From positions 124,001 to 188,000 of the forward strand of contig RCSZ01000017.1 in NCBI GenBank assembly GCA_014898425.1: DNA of 64,000 bases. The letters are read 5' to 3'. The notes below the pieces were generated by a model. It was not told where the DNA came from, searched no databases, and saw only the letters and a program-made list of their open reading frames with translations. The stretch comes from Botryotinia globosa. Its lineage: Eukaryota > Ascomycota > Leotiomycetes > Helotiales > Sclerotiniaceae. This document shows, one piece after another, positions 1-11,388 of this stretch; position 1 is the stretch's first letter; each line of letters opens with the position of its first letter. A program made the translations under genes and the position numbers.

Positions 1-1291
1 AATTGATGATTGTTGACACAATAGGTTGTGGCCATCCATCCACCCACAAACTCTACATCTGCATCGCCGCGCGGAGACATCTCGAATTACCGCACGCAAC
101 TAATTACCGGTACTAATACGGAGTCCGAGCATTTCAGTAGTGAATCGTCTCTAAAGACCAGCGCTCACCACTCCCTCCGTCCGTACCTATGCACAGAATA
201 TTTGATAACCACAACGAGAAGTCCCGGCAATTGAGGTGTCTGCCCCTATGCTGTCCAGGGTCTAAAATGATATTATTTCTGACAGCGTCGATCTGTACGA
301 GAAGAGTTGATGATCTACTGCGTGTGCACTGACACATTGCCCATTCGGTATATTGAGCATCGCAGCCCCCGCCGTTGGAAATTATGCTTTTACTTCGTAT
401 TATATTGTTTCCTCCTAAACAGCCTTATCCCCACATTGTTGACGAAAATAACGGGTGTGCTAAAATCATCATATCATATGTGGCTGGCACCAGCTTGTAC
501 AGTGGTTTTGGGAGGACACGACAATGGTGTATATACCGCCAGATTGGGATTCATACATCGACGGCACTGGAAAATACATGCGGATTTTTATACCTTAACA
601 ACCTCATCATCTTGTTGAATCGTATTCATGATATTGAGATGATGTGGTGTGCGATGATTCATGATCAGAAAGTCAAAGTATGGTTGGTATCTTGGTTTTT
701 CTGACACAATGCCCCCCATTCACGCTCTTAAATTTTGATATACGGAGTAGAGACTGGAATTCCCAATTAGGAGGCTTCTTTTTTTAGCCCAATATTATTC
801 ATCGTCATTGGAAAATCTCTGCATGGTTGATTCGTTCTCCATGACGATCTGTAGTTTCCATGTTTAGATATGCTGGATGGAAAGAAGAGCAGGTACTTTC
901 GGGGAAATAAAAGTCTGGGTGATCAGTGACCACAAAGGTGGGACATCTTGTTTCGTAGATGAGAGGATGTCCCAAATGTCTACGGAGTAATAGTCTTTGA
1001 ACATCCACTGTGCAGCCATCAAAATCTCCTAGGGTTCAATAGCTCCTGTGTGCTCCCCCTTTCAAGCATTGATGTGATTGTCGCCCGCATTCAAATTCTG
1101 ATGACGATGTGAAGTATATGTATGGGTTCTTGTATATATACCCCATCATTCACTTTCTCATTTCATTCTCACTATCACTCATTCATCCAACTACTACACT
1201 TTCCTTAACAACCCCACGTTCTTTACACAACAAATCCATAATTTTTTTTATAATTCTCTAATTCTCCATTCTCCAATCTCAATCCCTCAGA
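1..1291. other. Intergenic region upstream of the secreted-protein gene
   Basis: I see no open frame with protein-like composition here; the short frames overlap one another on both strands. The region contains two copies of the 9-mer TACGGAGTA at 741-749 and 981-989. The last 150 bases form the promoter and 5' leader of the next gene, pyrimidine-rich from about 1150 to 1290. Confidence 0.6.
1133..1140 (+). promoter_or_regulatory. Probable TATA box of the secreted-protein gene
   Basis: TATATATA lies 152 bases before the ATG at 1292 and is followed by a C/T/A-rich leader, the usual arrangement for a strongly expressed fungal gene. The transcription start is not visible from sequence. Confidence 0.45.
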
Positions 1292-2240
1292 ATGCAATAC
1301 AAAGCCAGCCTCATTGCCGTTCTCGGCCTCAGCGCAACCTCCTTTGCCGCACCCCAAGCTTCCATCCCAGAGCTCGCATCCGCCCCCTCCGTCCTCTCCG
1401 AGCTCCCCTCTACCCCAGTCTCCGCTCTCCCAATCCCAAGAGATGCGCAAAACCTCGCCTCGCCTTTCTCAGCCGTCGCAGGTGTCGTCTCAAAGGTTGG
1501 AGCCAAGAGACAAGTTGGAGGACTCACCGGTATCACTAGTATCGCCTCGCCAGTCGTTTCGCCAGTGACTGATATCCTTGCCGACGTCGCTATCAAACGC
1601 AACGTCATTCAAGTCACTGATGTTGTTACCTCCATCAAATCCGTCAGAACCACCGTCTTTTCTGATGTTACTTCCATCAAAATTCTCATCACCTCTGTTG
1701 GTACCACTGCAGCCGGCCAACAAGGTCTTGCCGAGGAGATCATCAAGGATTTGGGAGATATTGTTGCCGCACTTACTGGCGCCGTTGATGGTGTTCTCGC
1801 CCCAATCTTACCTACTGTGCTTAACGTTGTTGTCGCTGAGGTTAATGATGTTCTCGCCATCTTGTCTGATGTCGAGGTCATTGTTTTCCAAATCGTTCAA
1901 GTGCTTTCAGACCTTCTCGGTAGTCTTTTGGACTGTATGTATTCCCTTTTTGATCTCCCTCTTGTATCCCTCAGCTTTCTCCCCTTCCTGCCCTCCCATT
2001 CATAACCGTCCCATGAATCAAAAAACTAACTCTTTATTAGCAACCTTTGAACTCGTCACTGCCGAAGTACAAGAAGTCTACACCCTTCTCGGCCCAGTCC
2101 TCACTCCAGTCCTCAGCTTTGTTGGCCTTGTCCAAGGTGATGCTGGTGTGATTCAAGAGGTCAACACTGCTGTCGGTGGTATCTTGACCACCGTCAACGG
2201 ACTTTTGAGCGAGAAGGGATTGAAGGTGATCGAGTTGTAG
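1292..2240 (+). CDS. Small secreted hydrophobic protein, function unknown
   Basis: Two exons, 1292-1934 and 2041-2240, joined across a GTATGT...TTATTAG intron of 106 bases that holds an ACTAAC branch site, give 280 residues. The N-terminus is a clear signal peptide (a lysine, then a run of L/A/V to about residue 19, with SFAAPQ at the likely cleavage site). A basic KR follows at about residue 70. The mature chain is almost entirely Val, Ile, Leu, Ala, Ser, Thr and Asp, predicted as amphipathic helices, with only a few aromatic residues and no cysteine pattern after splicing. It should be secreted and may act at the cell wall or at hydrophobic surfaces. I do not recognise a named family, and the function is not inferable. 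A TATA box stands 152 bases upstream. The splice is well supported because the second exon continues the same hydrophobic helical pattern. Confidence 0.8.
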
Positions 2241-2825
2241 ATTGTGATCTTCGAAAATAGAGGAGATGAGGAGTAGTACTTGAAGGGGATGGAAGATGAG
2301 GAGATTGAATTGGATTGGAGATTTATATGTTATTATTTATGAGATTAGATTTAAATTTTAAATAAAGTAATATTTTGATTGACGTATGATGTTTTGCTTC
2401 TGGTGCAATGGATTCTGCATCCACTAGCTTTCCATTTCAAAAACTGGCAGTAAAAAGTGCTTCGCTCTTTAAGATGAAGTACTGAATGCCTCGCCGGCAT
2501 ATAACAACCTACCCAATAAGCATACTTGCCTGCTGTAGTATGATTAAGCTATATAATTCATGGTCATTAGAATGCAGCAGGTAGTAGTTAAGAAATGGCC
2601 CTGTGAAACGAATGATAATTTGCTGCAAATTCTTCGCGTCAATGCGATAAATATCATCCATCCAAATAGCCATCACCAATTGTTGTCTACATCATATTGA
2701 TTTGAGACAGTCTAGCAGTTTGCTCATATTGGGTATTCACCGCTTTTCGAGTAGTTATATATTTGTCTTTCGGGGTAACAACGGATCTAACTCTAGAACC
2801 CGGGACATTATTCGTCTTCGTCGCA
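2241..2825. other. Intergenic region
   Basis: This is the 3' flank of the secreted-protein gene, with an AT-rich stretch at about 2325-2390 that could serve as polyadenylation signal, and the 3' flank of the reverse-strand HET gene. I see no further gene. Confidence 0.5.
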
Positions 2826-4847
2826 TCAAATTCCAACAAATTTGGAGAATGCATCTTCCATGGTAAGGCATTTCCAGTATGGAATTCCCCTCTTGGATTC
2901 AATGGGACATGTCAGTGCCTGAAGTGTCAATGGATCAAGCCAGAAATCGAGGGCGTCGCCTTTAACATTTTCTGCGTGTCCTCCAAATCTTGGAATGATG
3001 TCCACATAGGATGTCAACACCGCTCTACTAATGAGTTGGTAATGATCACGTCCTTGACGAATGATGACTGTGATATCAGTGTCTTCCAAACGACAGGTGA
3101 AATCATTTTCCCGGACTTCAGCTGAAGCAATGCCAATCTTTCCTGTGCTTGATATAAAAAATCCTGTTTCGTGAACCCTGTCAAATCTAATCGACGTTTG
3201 TTTGGTCACAGACTTTCCGACATCATACAGCGGTAGATTTTCTCTCGTGGCGTAACCAAATACACTGTCGAAACCCTTTAGTATTCTCTTGCTACAGGAA
3301 TTCAAGTCTCTAATTTTGCTTGAAAGAATCTTACAAGAGCTTTTACTCTCTGGCAATTCCATTTCCAATCTTTGGGGGAGATCATGCCTCGCAATACTAG
3401 ACGCGACAACAGGGCCTTCCACAAAACCACGGTAATTGAACAATTCTGCCTGGCTTACTTGTTCTATTTCACACCACTCCAAGGCCATTCCAGGGGCTGG
3501 GATAGGACCATTTAATGCGAGCTGTAGACTTTGACTCAGTCTTATGATGTCGAGTGCTGGTGAGTCTATTGCTCTTGTTTGAGTATAACAGTTAAGTATT
3601 TTAATATATGTGTCAAACAAAGGTCGAGCATAATCTACAGGGAAATTGCAGAGTTCCGGATCACTGACCATACCTAGAAGACCATATATTTTATCGGCTT
3701 AGACTCGGCATTTGGAACTCGAAAACATCTCCAGCAATGAATTGAAAGGCCATCTTTGATTGGCAGTCTCTCGGAGTCTGTCAAAATTTGCTGGTGCACT
3801 CTCTAAAATAGCTTCGATAACTTTTATCTTAAGCTTTCTATCCCAACTCAAGGCAAGTGAGGACCTAAAGTTCTCCAAAAGGTGTCTAGCTCGACTCCAT
3901 TCTGCCCAGCTCGCAGTTCTCAGCCCTGAACTATGTTTATTGCTCCAGCAAATAACGAAGTCTTTAGCGAGAAGAACTTCCTGCACAATCCATGAGCGAT
4001 TCCAATATGATCTGCTACACAATACACCAAGAGATACAAGTTCTGCGCCTAGAAGAAGCTCATCATTTTCAATGGTGACATCTGCTCCATAACCTTTGCA
4101 CGCTGGATCTTTCTGCAATGCAGCCAATTTTTTAATGAAATCAAATTCAACGTCGGGTATCAAAGTCTCCGCGTCATTTCCAAACCCTTGGTCAGTCTTA
4201 TCGCCTAGCCATACTATGACTTCTCTTGCCTGTTTATAGATACTGCCCATTTGCATGACCTGGTGATTTCTCTCAATTACATCATCTTGATTGATGCATA
4301 AAGCGTCAATCCACAGGAAAGGAGTGGCTGGAGAGATGTGCACCAAGACATTTGCTAGATTAGCTCGCACTTCAACTCGGGTGCCGTTAATAACTATAGA
4401 TTTTAGGGAAAGATCCTGTCTCCACGCGTAGGACAGCGCAGGATACTCTACATGATCGCTGAGCGATCTCACGACGAGCTTGAAGGCCGGTAGGTTGCGA
4501 TGACTTGTGGATTCGAGATAAACAACCACTCGTTCTAGAAGTCTAATCTGGTCGGTGGATCGGTTCAGAGGTTGATAAAATTCGGAAATGGATTGTACGA
4601 GAAACGGTGCAGAGTGTGGGTCCAAACAAGTAATTAAGGCTTTCCTCAAATTGGAACTTAATCGATTCGATGTCTTACTTGTGTGTACAGTTAGTTTTCC
4701 CGCATGCTCCGACACTATCACCGTCGGCCTTGTACGAGTACATATTTGGTGGCAATGCTGGAAGTAACCGTCTATACAATCTAAGGATATCTGAAGATTT
4801 ATCATACGGCCTGATAGAATTGGACAGTCGACCACCCGAATCAGCAT
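2826..4847 (-). pseudogene. HET-domain (heterokaryon incompatibility-like) gene with an in-frame stop
   Basis: Reading the reverse strand from the ATG at 4847, the HET-domain hallmarks appear in order: a YQPLN...IRLLE N-terminal motif, YPALSYAW, PFLWIDALCINQDD, then MGSIYKQAREVIVWLGD and SRSYWNRSWIVQEVL. A TAA at 3701-3699 then stops the frame. The same frame, with no shift, continues at once with DKIYGLLGMVSD, which is the conserved block that normally follows in these proteins (usually DPRDKIYGLLG), and runs open to 2826 with a degenerate C-terminal region. The stop therefore looks like a disabling mutation inside one ancestral gene. A product ending at 3699 (382 residues) would still hold the HET core, so residual function cannot be excluded. 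The 5' end is uncertain: an open frame at 5133-4675 ends on a GTAAGA donor, but I find no acceptor of credible intron length in phase. HET proteins trigger cell death on non-self fusion; that role is known for the family, not shown here. Confidence 0.65.
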
Positions 4848-5445
4848 CCTCTACCGCTTCTGATCTTGGCTTCGCCTCTCGTACCTTTCCAATATACGAT
4901 AGCCGCCACTCTGCGATCGCCATCTTTATTGGACGATATTCAGCGTCTGTATCGTCGTCGTTGGCGTATGTTCCATCCACAGTATCTGACACCTTGTAGA
5001 TACGCACTCTTTCTTTTGCTCTTTCTCTCCTCCGACTACTCATGACTGGCGGGTTCATCCCTCTTACGATTAAGAAGCAAAACATGGGCGACTGGAGATT
5101 ATATGTTTTGAAAGCTCGAGAGGTTGTTCTCATACGTCCGATACTCAGGACGGGATGTATAAGAAATTATTTGCGTGAAAGGAAATTCTAGGTATAATAC
5201 CGGTTCAAGCCTGCTCAATCCTTGATTGCAGGGGCGATATTTGCATTCGTACGAACGCTGGACTCATGAGGATATTTGCTGGTTTGCGTCAAAGATAGTC
5301 TGCATCTGGGATGATTTGAGTACGCAGGATAGCATTCTGTATCATTTGGCAGCCGAAAATGATGGGAATAAATCTAAATTTTCTGGTATCAAATGTGGAG
5401 TGGGGTATCTTGAGAAGAACGAAACAAGTCAACAGTCTGGCAATG
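4848..5445. other. Region upstream of the HET gene
   Basis: It holds a 152-codon reverse-strand frame (5133-4675, overlapping the HET gene's 5' end in another frame) with a basic, polar composition that could be a decayed 5' exon. I cannot connect it convincingly. Nothing else is recognisable. Confidence 0.3.
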
Positions 5446-6742
5446 TCATGTCCCATTCTCTTTGCCCATTTCCTTTTCCAATCGTTCACTTCGCTCCTTC
5501 CATAATCTCCGAAGCTCAAACCCTACCTCCACAGCAATAAGAACAATAATGATCCACTCTAGATGAATACTATGTTTTTCGCTCATCGTCTCCCGAAGAA
5601 TCGTTGCGATTTCCTGGGCATAATCCATCTTCTGGTTCAGAGTCTTGATCCGTACACCAACATCAAGAGCCCTCCCAACCTGGTCATAATATCCTTCCAG
5701 ACCCAATTCATGCCGACTATCCCAAAACAGATCCGGAAGTGAATCTGTGAGTTCGGAATAGTGGTTCAACCGCGCTCGTAAATCGAGCAACTCTCCAGTC
5801 TTTTGGAGCATGAATTGCCGATTAAATGGTAGCCTTGTACCTCGTGAAAGTAATGTAGGTATAGATTTAGTAGATTCGAAGTACTTGGATAGCATAGTCT
5901 CGAGGACCGCGAGTTTTGTTGATCTAGCAAGGCCAGAGGAAAAGGCGATCTTCGCAAGGGTTGTGTCGACTTGTGAGCTACAGCAATAGTTAGTGTACAC
6001 AATTCATGACTCAAATACGACTGCTCATCGCATACCTTATACGTCCCTCGCTTGGTGAGTCCTTCGTTCCTAACACAATGGTGTCTCCTCTGATACTGCT
6101 GTTTTCCCGTTTGGGGTCCTCCTCACATTCCAGATCTTCTATCTCAACGTTGCTTACATGTGAATCAATAGCGGCCGGTAGTAGAGTTTTTGTTGCCAAA
6201 TCCGTAACTACATCTTCGGGCAAAGACCATGCAACAAGTGAACCCGAAGGAAACACAAATATATCTCCATTGTTGACCCCTCGTGTATGTATAACCTCAT
6301 CGGATTCAAACCCAGTTCCGTCCGGGTCAATTGAGAAACCATGCGATCGTAGAACTCGAGCTACAGCTTCCATATCAAAATGATCTGCCACGGAGATAGC
6401 AATAACTCTATTTGTGCCTTCAACATTTTCAGAGGTAACTTCAGGTCGAGTTATGTTCTGCCTGGACCTTTGAGCTTCAACTGCAACCCTCCTCAAACTC
6501 GTCTTCCCAGCGGGCGACCGTAAAGGTTTCCTTTTCTGCACTGGCTTCAGCTCGGCTGCTGATTCAATACTCGATGATGCGACATCTTGTTGGAGGGTAG
6601 CATTGGAAGAGAAGAAGTTCCGTTTCCTAGGGTATAGTGTCGGTGCTGAAGCATGGAGGCATTGATAAGGAAGTTGTAAATTATTTCCACCAATTGGCCG
6701 TCTCACTGCGACAGAGCAAAATGAACGAGAAAAAGATTTCAT
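5446..6742 (-). CDS. Mitochondrial DUF155 (RMND1/Rmd1-like) protein
   Basis: Exons 6742-6036 and 5977-5446, with a 58-base GTATGC...GCTGTAG intron, give 412 residues. The first 60 residues are rich in Ser, Arg and hydrophobics with almost no acid, a typical mitochondrial presequence. The DUF155 domain follows (about 125-365), including the HFDMEAVARVLRSHGF start, GDIFVFPSGSLVAWSLPE, and after the splice the AFSSGLARSTKL block that marks this family. A single membrane segment lies near the C-terminus (about 376-391, WIIIVLIAVEV) with a charged tail, as in yeast Mrx10/YDR282C and human RMND1. Those proteins sit in the mitochondrial inner membrane and support mitochondrial translation; that role is taken from the family. 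The gene is divergent from Vps41, with 234 bases between the ATGs, so the two probably share a promoter region. Confidence 0.88.
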
Positions 6743-6976
6743 GATAACTGCAGACCTTATCAGTCATACAACATAAATTATTTAGAAAATTGGCCATCTT
6801 TGCGGGGGTTCGCAACAAATTCTTTTAGGATCACAAAAAAATAAATTTACTGCCGAAAGCCTAGAACTCGGCTATCTCAAGTTGCTCCAAACCTCAATGG
6901 CATTGACGTCGTCGGTGTAGCTACCCCTGCACATCCTTGACAACAAAAGCAAATGTGATCGGGAGAGTCTGCCGTT
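6743..6976. promoter_or_regulatory. Divergent promoter region between the DUF155 gene and VPS41
   Basis: Only 234 bases separate the two start codons. A CRE-like TGACGTC lies at 6904-6910. No clear TATA box is visible. A shared promoter is inferred from geometry. Confidence 0.5.
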
Positions 6977-9900
6977 ATGGCTGAAGGGTCAGAAGAACAA
7001 AGCGACACCAAAAAACTGGATAGTGTCGAGTCCAGTCAAGGTGGAACTGAAACTGGGGACGATGATGACACCGTTGAGACAGAGTCGGAGGATGGGGAAG
7101 AGGAGGACGAAGAGGAGGATGACGAGGAGGAAGAGCCCAAGCTGAAATATGCTCGAATGACAAGCCATCTTGGACCAGTTTACAAAAATGGAGATGCTAC
7201 AAGTACCTTCCTGGTTGCTGGCGACAAAATGGTAAAACTCCACCGCCAGGTGATCGTATTTCTCTAGCTAACTGTTTCCTAGTTTGTTGGTACACATAAT
7301 GGTAATATTGTATGCTACGGGTCCCTCCCTTCCTCCAAATGATCTGCTAACAGTTTATGCAGCATGTGTTGTCGTTGCCTTCATTCAAGTCTATCCGGAC
7401 CTACCATGCCCATTCAGCTTCAATCACGAGCATATCTATATCCCCTTTCCCTCCTCCTTTACCCACACCAGTTCCCGAAGCTGTACAACGCTTCACGTCG
7501 CGCGTGCAACCAGAAGCTCCAAATGCGCCACAAAGAGCCCCATCAATGGCATCACAGGCCTCCGCGAACACAGCTCGGAGTCCTGGAGGTCCGGTAGTCC
7601 CCAAAACCCCTTCGAACGCAATATACATTGGCACATCTTCCGTTGATGGCAAGGTATGCATAGCATCCTTGGTTGATGTAAAAGATGTACAACTGAGGGA
7701 CTTTGCAAGACCTGTCCAAGCTGTTAGTTTGTCGCCGGATTACAAAAACGATCGCTCATATATATCGGGAGGACTGGCAGGAAATCTAGTGCTTACCGTC
7801 GGCGGCAAAGCAGGTACAAGCTCGACCTCTACCACTACAGGAAGTGCAGCGGCCACTGCAAGTGGATGGTTGGGGACTATTGGTCTAGGGACTCATGCTG
7901 GGAAGGATACTGTGTTACACTCCGGGGAAGGCACAATCAATACCATCAAATGGTCCTTATCAGGAAGATATGTGGCATGGAGCAATGAGCATGGTATCAA
8001 GATTATGAGATCTCATCTACAACTGGATAGTGCGGATACTGAATCTGCTTGGAAGCGAATTGGGCACATACCTCGTCCGGATGGAGAGCAATGGGAAGAT
8101 ATGGCTAGTGTTTGGAAAGCTAGAGTCGAATGGATAGACGAGAAAACTCTTGAAACTGATGAAGATGATAAAGCTCGCGAAGCATCATCTGCTTCCCCAG
8201 CCACAGCAAAATTGAGATTGCAAGCCTCGAGAGACAAATTGCGTATTGAAAAGCTGGTCGTTGGATGGGGCGGTACAATCTGGATGATTAATGTGCACCC
8301 TGGTGGAACCGGGGTTGGAAAGAATGTGGGAGAGCGCACAGTTGGTAGCGCTGAGATCATCAAAATGTGAGTTGCAAAATTTGAACTTATTATCACGGTG
8401 TTCCCAGCACTTTTCTAACATTATCAGGTTACGAATGGATTGCATAATTTCTGGATTATCGTTATATACCCCAACTTTACTTGTTGTACTTGCTTATGTT
8501 ATGCCTGATGAAGAAGATGAGGAATCTATTACACCGAAAGGACATAAATCGCATCCGTCGACAGGTAGCGAGCCGAGCGGTGGAATACGGCGTCGACAAA
8601 ACGCACTTTCTCCAGAACTTCGTCTTATTGATCTTGGAACATCCCAAGAAGTTGATACTGATGGATTGACGGTCAGCCGTTATGAAAGGCTCTCAGCTGG
8701 TGATTATCATTTGTGTGTGTTGCCTGCGGCTCGAGATCAACCAGTAGTTCAATCATCTCGCGGAACTCTGGAGGCCCTTACTGGGATGGGTAGTGGTATG
8801 TGGAATGCTACAATTAACGCTACAGCACTGTTGAGTTCCAGTGCAAGTGTGATTAGCAATGGGAGCACAGGTGATGGTGATTCGAAACACACATCCATTA
8901 GATCGAAAGTTGCTCACCATAATCGCGCTACGGCTGCTCATCCGCACATCATCACACCAGGGATGAAAATCTTCATCCAAAGTCCATATGACTGCATTTT
9001 GGCTACAAAGCGAGATCTATCTGATCATCTTACATGGCTATTAGAGCATGAAAAGCACCAGGAGGCCTGGGAACTGATTGATGAACACCCCGAAGTGATC
9101 TCATCTTCTCCCGAGAAACTCTCTGAAATTGGGCCAGCAACTCCGGATCGAACACGCTCAAGTAGTGACGATTTCTACGATAACGAAAGCACGACCATCG
9201 AATCTGCAAGTCGCTTAATTAACTCTTCTGTGGAAAAAGAGAAGCGTAGGATTGGTGAGCTTTGGATTCAATCATTGATTGAGAACGATGACTGGACCTC
9301 GGCAGGTAGGATATGTGGCAAAGTACTGGGTACATCGGATCGGTGGGAACATTGGGTGTGGACATTTGCTGGAAAGGACAAATTTGATGAGATTACCAAC
9401 TTTATACCGACAGCACAGATCACGCCACCTCTGCCTTCGACAATCTATGAAATCGTACTAGGGCATTATATCACCCATAACTTACCACGAGTTGGTGAGC
9501 TACTCGACCAGTGGTCTCCCGACTTGTTCGATATCAAAGCTGTAGCCACAGCTTTAGAGAACCAGCTCAAATATCGTGATGTCCGCCAAGACAGCGTCGA
9601 GGATGGCAAAATCGGTAGAGATTGGCGAATTGTCATGGAAAGCTTGGGGAAGCTTTACGTGGCTGATGGACGACCTCGCGAGGCTTTGAAGTGTTACATG
9701 AAGCTGCAGGATGCAGACACCGCCATGGGTCTCATTAAACAATATCATTTAGTGGACGCAGTCGCAGATGATTTACCCAGTCTTATCATGCTCCGCGTTT
9801 CGAAAGAGCAGAAGCGACATGCTCCTATTTCAGAATTAAAAGAAGCTACTTCTGAGGCTATCCAATTACTTGTTGACGAGGCTCATCATGGCCTTGTTCG

Positions 9901-11005
9901 ACCTCAAATCGTTGTGGATCAGTTGGAAGAAATGCCGCTGTACCTTTTCTTCTACGTTAGCTCCCTCTGGAAAGGAGACGGCATATCCGAAATTCCAGGC
10001 GAGAATCGTGATCGATTATTAGCAGAAAGTAGATCGCTTGTCGATAGTCTGGCTGATTTAGCTTTACAACTCTTCGCGACATATGATCGCGATCTACTTA
10101 TGGAGTTCCTTAAGTCTTCCACCTTCTATAGTTTTGAAAAGGTTTGTGTGACCTCTATTTGTTCTCACTTCAAACTAACAATTTACTAGGCAACACTTGA
10201 ATGCGAGAATCACTCATACATCCCAGAGCTCGTGTATCTCTACTCTAAGACTGGTCAAACAAAACGTGCGCTTTATCTCATTATTGATCGTCTAGCAGAT
10301 GTCTCACAGGCAATATCATTTGCAAAATCTCAAAATGACGCCGACCTTTGGGATGATCTTCTCGAATACTCTATGGATAAACCCAGATTCATTCGCGGAT
10401 TGTTGGAAGAAGTTGGGACGGCGATTGATCCCATCCGATTGGTTCGCAAAATTCCTGAAGGTCTAGAGATTGAAGGCTTGAGAGAAGGTCTTAGTAGAAT
10501 GATCAAGGAATATGAAATTCAAGAAAGTATCAGTCAAGGAGTAGCAAGAGTGTTAAGAGGTGAAGTTGCAATGGCCCAGAATACCCTTCGAGCAGGTCAA
10601 CGTCGTGGTGTCAAATTCGATGTCGCTGAACAAGAATTCGAAGTGGATACCGAAATCCAACAACCTCCCACAAGAAGATTGCACAAGCACAAGCCTGCAC
10701 ATTGCATAAGTTGCAAAAGCGCCTTTTATGAAGGCGAGATGGAAACGTTGGTCGGTTTTGCATGCGGTCATGTGTGGCACTTATCACATTTATTGAATTA
10801 CGGCAAAAGCGAAGATCAGATTCGCCAATCCGCAGATGCAGAAAGGCATCCTACTTATGATGGATTTGACGATGGGGAGGATGAGCGCAGATATACGAAT
10901 GTGCATAGTATCGGAACGAAGGTCACGAGGGCGAGGTTATTAAAGGATAGAATTAGAGGCGGTTGTCCTGTATGTAAAGACAAGGGCGATGGTGCTTATG
11001 CTTAA
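6977..11005 (+). CDS. VPS41: Vacuolar protein sorting protein Vps41 (HOPS tether subunit)
   Basis: Five exons (6977-7231, 7283-7309, 7363-8366, 8428-10141, 10190-11005) give 1271 residues. Order of parts: an acidic Glu/Asp-rich N-terminus (about 15-55); a beta-propeller region that begins in the exon 1-2 join (VGTHNGNIHVL) and runs to about 580; a helical clathrin-heavy-chain-repeat region that contains YIPELVYLYSKTGQTKRAL; and a C-terminal RING-H2 type zinc finger with CISC at about 1172-1175, CGHVWH at 1192-1197 and CPVC at 1259-1262. This arrangement is diagnostic of Vps41. The protein is a subunit of the HOPS complex that tethers late endosomes and AP-3 vesicles to the vacuole and binds Ypt7. 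The second exon is only 27 bases (nine codons) but encodes a conserved stretch. Spliced phases agree throughout. The RING is intact. The low-complexity insert rich in Pro/Ala (about 120-170) is longer than in yeast. Confidence 0.93.
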
Positions 11006-11388
11006 TGCGTATTTGCCTGGACATAGGCGGTATTATATGGAGCGATGAAGGCATGGTTTGGAGCGAGGTATAACGGATTACGAAATTCAGAATATAATAA
11101 TACCTAAACCTACGGGATAACTACCGCTTTACACCTTTGGCGATTGTTTTGATCTGCACATTTATGAAAAGTAAAAGAAATTGGTACCCAAACCTAATTG
11201 TAAATCCTAAAGCGCCAGCCCTAAATCCGCCGAACTCACTGGTATATCAAAGCATCATCATACTGGATATAAACCCTCTAAGAATACATTTTCAAAAGCC
11301 CAACGATCCAAAAGCCTTTCACGGGCCCATCACCAAACACCATATTCAAGTTTCCCTTTCAATAAAAAAATCACCACTGTAGCCCATC
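11006..11388. other. Convergent 3' intergenic region
   Basis: These are the 3' flanks of VPS41 and of the reverse-strand hydrolase-like gene. I see no coding potential. Confidence 0.5.

Noticed and set aside
4675..5133. 152-codon reverse frame that could be the first exon of the HET gene
   Set aside because: It ends at a good GTAAGA donor, but the only in-phase acceptors give an intron of 34 bases or fewer, or remove the conserved YQPLN motif. Kept only as a possibility in the pseudogene entry.
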